Source: Flavipsychrobacter sp. (lineage in GTDB: Bacteria; Bacteroidota; Bacteroidia; Chitinophagales; Chitinophagaceae). Taken from it: a stretch of DNA of 64,000 bases. Position numbers and translations under genes: made by a program. Below, one piece after another: positions 60,986 through 64,000 of the stretch; within the stretch, counting starts at the first letter, position 1; the number at the start of each line of letters is the position of its first letter. The notes under the pieces were generated by a model. It did not search any database. It had not been told where the DNA came from and saw only the letters and a list, made by a program, of their open reading frames with translations. Location: the NCBI GenBank assembly GCA_016786665.1, contig JAEUVZ010000035.1, positions 1 through 64,000 on the forward strand, written 5' to 3'.

Positions 60986-62303
60986 TTTCCACAGCCCACT
61001 GATCGCGGTCGTCCGGGCTGAACTTCCATGGGGCCATATTGTTCTCAATGTTGCCCGACATAAGGTTCCACTCCTGTGGGGCGTTGCTTTCTTCCATCAC
61101 CAGGTAGCGGCGAAGCTGATCGATGATGGCGAGTGGTTCTATACCAACTGGGCAAGCCTCTACACAAGCCTGGCAGGTAGTGCAGGCCCGCAGTTCTTCC
61201 ACCGTAATGTAATCGTGTACCAGCGATTTGCCGTCGTCTACAAATTCTTTGTTCTTAGCTATGTTGCGCCCTACTTCCTCCAGCCGGTCGCGGGTATCCA
61301 TCATTATCTTCCGCGGCGATAGTTTTTTGCCGGTCATATTGGCCGGGCAGTTGGCCGTGCATCGTCCGCACTCGGTGCAGGAATAAGCATCCAGCAGGTA
61401 TTTCCACGATAGGTCTTGCACGTCTTTGGCGCCAAAGCGTTGTGGTTCAGCCGGCTGCTCGCCGCCGGTGGGTGCCAGCTCGGGCTGCATCATATAAAGT
61501 ACCTCCTGCTGAATAGCCGGCATGTTCTTCATTTTACCCTGGGGTGCCAGGCGGGTGTAGTAGGCATTGGGGAAGGCCAGCACGATGTGCAGGTGCTTGG
61601 AATAGGGGAGATAGTTCATAAACAGCAGCACACCTACTATGTGCAGCCACCAGCAGATACGCTCCACCGCCACCAGTCCGCCCTCCTGCATATTGCCGAA
61701 GATGCCCGTGAGGTGCTGGGAGATCCAGAATGGCTCCGTAGTGGTGTAGTGCTCGGCTTGCAGCTGCTGCAGGCGCAGGTCGGCGGCATTCATTACCAGG
61801 AAGAGGCTCATCAGTATCACTTCCGTAATGAGGATAAGATTGGCGTCATTTTTCGGCCAGCCGTTCAGCTCGGCCTGGTTAAGGCGTTTTACCCTGGTCA
61901 CGTTGCGGCGGATAAGGAAAATAACGCACGCGATGAGTACAGTAGCCGCCAGCACCTCGAAGAAGCCCACCAGGAACGAATACAATCCGCCCAGCATAGG
62001 CGCAAAAAGCCGGTGCTCGCCCAAGGCTCCGTCCAGCAGTATTTCCAGTATCTCTACATTAATAATAATGAAGCCGGCGTACACGAATAAGTGCAGTATG
62101 GCCGGCAGCGGGCGCTTAAACATTTTCTTCTGGCCCAGGGCCAGCAGCACCACGTTTTTCCAGCGGCGGCCTGGTTGGTCGTTCAGGTCTTCATCGCGGC
62201 CCAGCTTAATGTTCCGGCGTATTTCCGAAATCTTTTTTACGAAAAACCAAATGGCAGTTGCCAGTATGAGAATAAAAAATATCTGCTGTACTATAATATA
62301 CAT
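60966..62303 (-). CDS. membrane-bound Fe-S protein, nitrate reductase gamma/HdrD-like
   Basis: 445 residues. Five to six membrane helices (about 4-22, 65-87, 110-132, 155-175, 215-235) form a cytochrome-b-like part, followed by a double 4Fe-4S domain: CTECGRCTANCPANMTG (near 320) and CTTCQACVEACPVGIEP (near 390). Gene order with the HdrB-like protein indicates an electron-transfer module to the quinone pool. The 3' end reaches the degenerate repeat. Confidence 0.85.
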   Translation of the reverse strand: MYIIVQQIFFILILATAIWFFVKKISEIRRNIKLGRDEDLNDQPGRRWKNVVLLALGQKKMFKRPLPAILHLFVYAGFIIINVEILEILLDGALGEHRLFAPMLGGLYSFLVGFFEVLAATVLIACVIFLIRRNVTRVKRLNQAELNGWPKNDANLILITEVILMSLFLVMNAADLRLQQLQAEHYTTTEPFWISQHLTGIFGNMQEGGLVAVERICWWLHIVGVLLFMNYLPYSKHLHIVLAFPNAYYTRLAPQGKMKNMPAIQQEVLYMMQPELAPTGGEQPAEPQRFGAKDVQDLSWKYLLDAYSCTECGRCTANCPANMTGKKLSPRKIMMDTRDRLEEVGRNIAKNKEFVDDGKSLVHDYITVEELRACTTCQACVEACPVGIEPLAIIDQLRRYLVMEESNAPQEWNLMSGNIENNMAPWKFSPDDRDQWAVEMSSSGQ

Positions 62304-62424
62304 GAAGCAGGCTTTGATGAACGCCCGAAATTAATCTTTTTGGCACTAAAACGATACTTTAACGCTGTTTTAGTTAGTCACTTTCGGCTAAATTGTTTAG
62401 GTTTGGCATAAATGTAAGGACCCG

Positions 62425-63333
62425 ATGATTACCAGGTTGATCGCTTCATTACTGCTGTTTTTTTCTGTTTCACTGAGTGTGCCGGCAAGGGCGCAAGACG
62501 ATGTGGAGCCTGGCGAGTCGGCTACGCTGGCTCAACTGGAGGACTCCCTTGTGGTATATGCCGACTCTATATACGAGGCACCCATACCAGACACCCGCCT
62601 GTACTACAACGACAAATTTGTAAAGCTCCTGGTGCGCGCCCTGAAGGCGCCTAACTCATACAGCTATCCCTTTAAGAAACTGGACGCCCGGATGAACATA
62701 CTTATCTCTCCGGACGATAAAAGCTTCCGCATGTTTAACTGGGTGATAGCCGCCCCCAATGATGAAGACCGCCGCTACTACGGCGCCATACAGCTGCCGG
62801 GCGAAACCCTGAAGCTCTTTGGCCTATCCGACTACTCTGATAAAATGACTGCCGCGCCGGAAGACAGCGTACTTACCGGCGGCAAATGGTTTGGCGCGCT
62901 TTACTACCGTATCATGAGCCGAGAAGTGGATGGGGAAACAGTGTACATGATGTTTGGCGTAAACGAAGCGAGCCGCATCAGCAAGAAGAAACTGATAGAC
63001 CCGATGGTGCTGACCGATAAAGGCCCCCGTTTTGGCGCGCCTGTTTTCGCGCTCAACAATAAGGCAGGCCGCCCCTACCACCGTTTTGTGCTGGAGTATA
63101 AGAAAAGTGTAAATGTATCGCTGAACTGGGACGAGGAAAAGAAACTGGTCTATTTTGACCGGCTGACCTCTGAGGACCCCAACCGGAAATATACCTACGT
63201 ACCCACCAGCCAGTACGACGGCTTCCGCTGGCAGAATGGCAAGTGGAACATAGTGAAAGACATTATACCCGTGATGGAAATGAAAGACGGTGAAGCCCCC
63301 AGCGGCGCGCCGATAACGCCGGAGACGAAATAA
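62425..63333 (+). CDS. hypothetical secreted protein
   Basis: 302 residues with a signal peptide ending PARAQ. The body has recurring YYGAIQLPGETLKLF, WFGALYYRIMSREV, RPYHRFVLEYKKSVNVSLNW strands, a Bacteroidota family without assigned function. The Asp/Glu-rich segment after the signal (DDVEPGESATLAQLEDSL) is the less conserved part. Followed by a terminator and the amidohydrolase-like gene. Confidence 0.6.
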   Translation: MITRLIASLLLFFSVSLSVPARAQDDVEPGESATLAQLEDSLVVYADSIYEAPIPDTRLYYNDKFVKLLVRALKAPNSYSYPFKKLDARMNILISPDDKSFRMFNWVIAAPNDEDRRYYGAIQLPGETLKLFGLSDYSDKMTAAPEDSVLTGGKWFGALYYRIMSREVDGETVYMMFGVNEASRISKKKLIDPMVLTDKGPRFGAPVFALNNKAGRPYHRFVLEYKKSVNVSLNWDEEKKLVYFDRLTSEDPNRKYTYVPTSQYDGFRWQNGKWNIVKDIIPVMEMKDGEAPSGAPITPETK

Positions 63334-63343
63334 TAACTGCAAG

Positions 63344-63360
63344 GCCGCTGTATCAGCGGC
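63344..63360 (+). terminator. intrinsic terminator
   Basis: GCCGCTG (63344-63350) pairs with CAGCGGC (63354-63360), followed by TTTGATATTTTC. Confidence 0.6.
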
Positions 63361-63422
63361 TTTGATATTTTCACCCTTGCAGGGGTTTCCTGTATTAGCC
63401 GTGCTTTTCTATCTTTAGCACA

Positions 63423-64000
63423 ATGATAGATACTATTCGTACCTGGCTGCTGCCAGCGCTGCTGCTGGCACCCGCGGCCGCGCAAGCCGGCGATAAAAGG
63501 AAATGGGATGTGGAAAAGCCCGGTGGCCCGCAGAAGGAGGTGGCCTTTACCACTACGGAGGGCACCTGGCTGAACGTGGACGTTTCACCTGATGGGAAAG
63601 AAATAGCCTTCGACCTGCTGGGCGACATATATGTGCTGCCTGTAACCGGCGGGACGGCCAAAGTGCTGCGGCAGGGAAAGGCGATGGAAGTTCAGCCCAG
63701 GTTCAGCCCGGATGGAAAGAAAATATCATTTACCTCAGATGCCGGCGGCGGCGATAACATCTGGACGATGAACCGCGACGGCAGCGACGCCCGCCAGGTA
63801 ACGCGGGAGAACTTCCGCCTGCTGAATAATGCTACCTGGACACCCGATGGTAAATACCTGGTGGCGCGAAAGCACTTTACCTCCACGCGTTCATTGGGGG
63901 CAGGGGAAATGTGGATGTATCATACCAATGGCGGCGGCGGCCTGCAACTGACCGTGAAGAAGAACGATCAGCAGGATGTGAACGAACCCTGCGTATCGCC
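63423..64000 (+). CDS. TolB-like propeller protein, probable amidohydrolase (3' end outside window)
   Basis: At least 192 residues, running off the window. A signal peptide (MIDTIRTWLLPALLLAPAAA) is followed by PD40-type blades: VDVSPDGKEIAFDLLGDIYV, PRFSPDGKKISFTSDAGG, DNIWTMNRDG, TWTPDGKYLVARKHF. In Bacteroidota such N-terminal propellers usually precede an amidohydrolase domain in proteins of about 1000 residues, which is inferred, not seen. Confidence 0.75.
   Translation, partial: MIDTIRTWLLPALLLAPAAAQAGDKRKWDVEKPGGPQKEVAFTTTEGTWLNVDVSPDGKEIAFDLLGDIYVLPVTGGTAKVLRQGKAMEVQPRFSPDGKKISFTSDAGGGDNIWTMNRDGSDARQVTRENFRLLNNATWTPDGKYLVARKHFTSTRSLGAGEMWMYHTNGGGGLQLTVKKNDQQDVNEPCVS

Overview
The window is a stretch of a Bacteroidota chromosome, most likely order Chitinophagales. 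The evidence is: several secreted proteins ending in type IX secretion (T9SS type A) sorting domains, a CarboxypepD_reg/TonB-type receptor, futalosine-pathway menaquinone synthesis (MqnE), a serine-palmitoyltransferase-like enzyme, a PafA-type phosphatase, and promoters of the Bacteroidota form TTG-N20-TAnnTTTG. Base composition is near half GC by eye, with a few clearly AT-richer patches. There is no intact insertion sequence, prophage, rRNA operon or CRISPR array.

Layout. 1-0.85 kb: end of an exosortase gene and its membrane partner. 0.9-9.6 kb: cell-surface genes (M36 metallopeptidase, lipoprotein, two T9SS proteins, DUF4349 lipoprotein) with a decayed T9SS gene tail between two copies of a 40-bp repeat. 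9.6-16.5 kb: dnaX, the E2 subunit of pyruvate dehydrogenase, an AHSA1-like gene without a normal start codon, and four of five members of a small cysteine-patterned lipoprotein family. 16.7-25.2 kb: rpoB-rpoC from their own promoter, without the usual upstream ribosomal protein genes. 25.2-34.7 kb: envelope genes (His/Cys-rich secreted protein, OmpA-like lipoprotein, TonB receptor, DoxX, FKBP isomerase, serine-palmitoyltransferase-like enzyme, PafA). 34.7-37.1 kb: a compact arsenic operon (arsR, DUF6428, a 53-residue membrane protein, arsC) with two ArsR-like palindromes, bracketed by direct repeats. 37.1-41.5 kb: NlpC/P60 hydrolase, lipoprotein, initiator tRNA with a consensus promoter, era and an ACC deaminase-like gene.

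41.5-44 kb is the most accessory region: an AT-rich block with a Clp-fold serine protease homologue translationally coupled to an 81-residue acidic protein, and a DUF2158-like small gene. It lies between a lone 38-bp repeat and a ten-copy tandem array carrying the identical 38 bp. 44-49 kb: transporters (DAACS, DedA, MFS) and a GT-C type membrane protein. 49-55 kb: mqnE coupled to an M43 protease, a bifunctional-nuclease-family gene and the topoisomerase IV A subunit. 55-64 kb: secreted and regulatory small genes, a second GT-C protein, a two-gene Fe-S oxidoreductase operon (HdrB/HdrD-like) interrupted by a four-helix-bundle (S23-type) gene flanked by inverted degenerate repeats, and the start of a TolB-propeller protein cut by the window edge.

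Part of the surface machinery plausibly works together: the T9SS cargo (M36, M43 and two large secreted proteins), the TonB receptor and the many SPII lipoproteins all depend on the envelope of a predatory or polymer-degrading bacteroidete. Annotation was by reading only; family names rest on motif recognition, not database searches.
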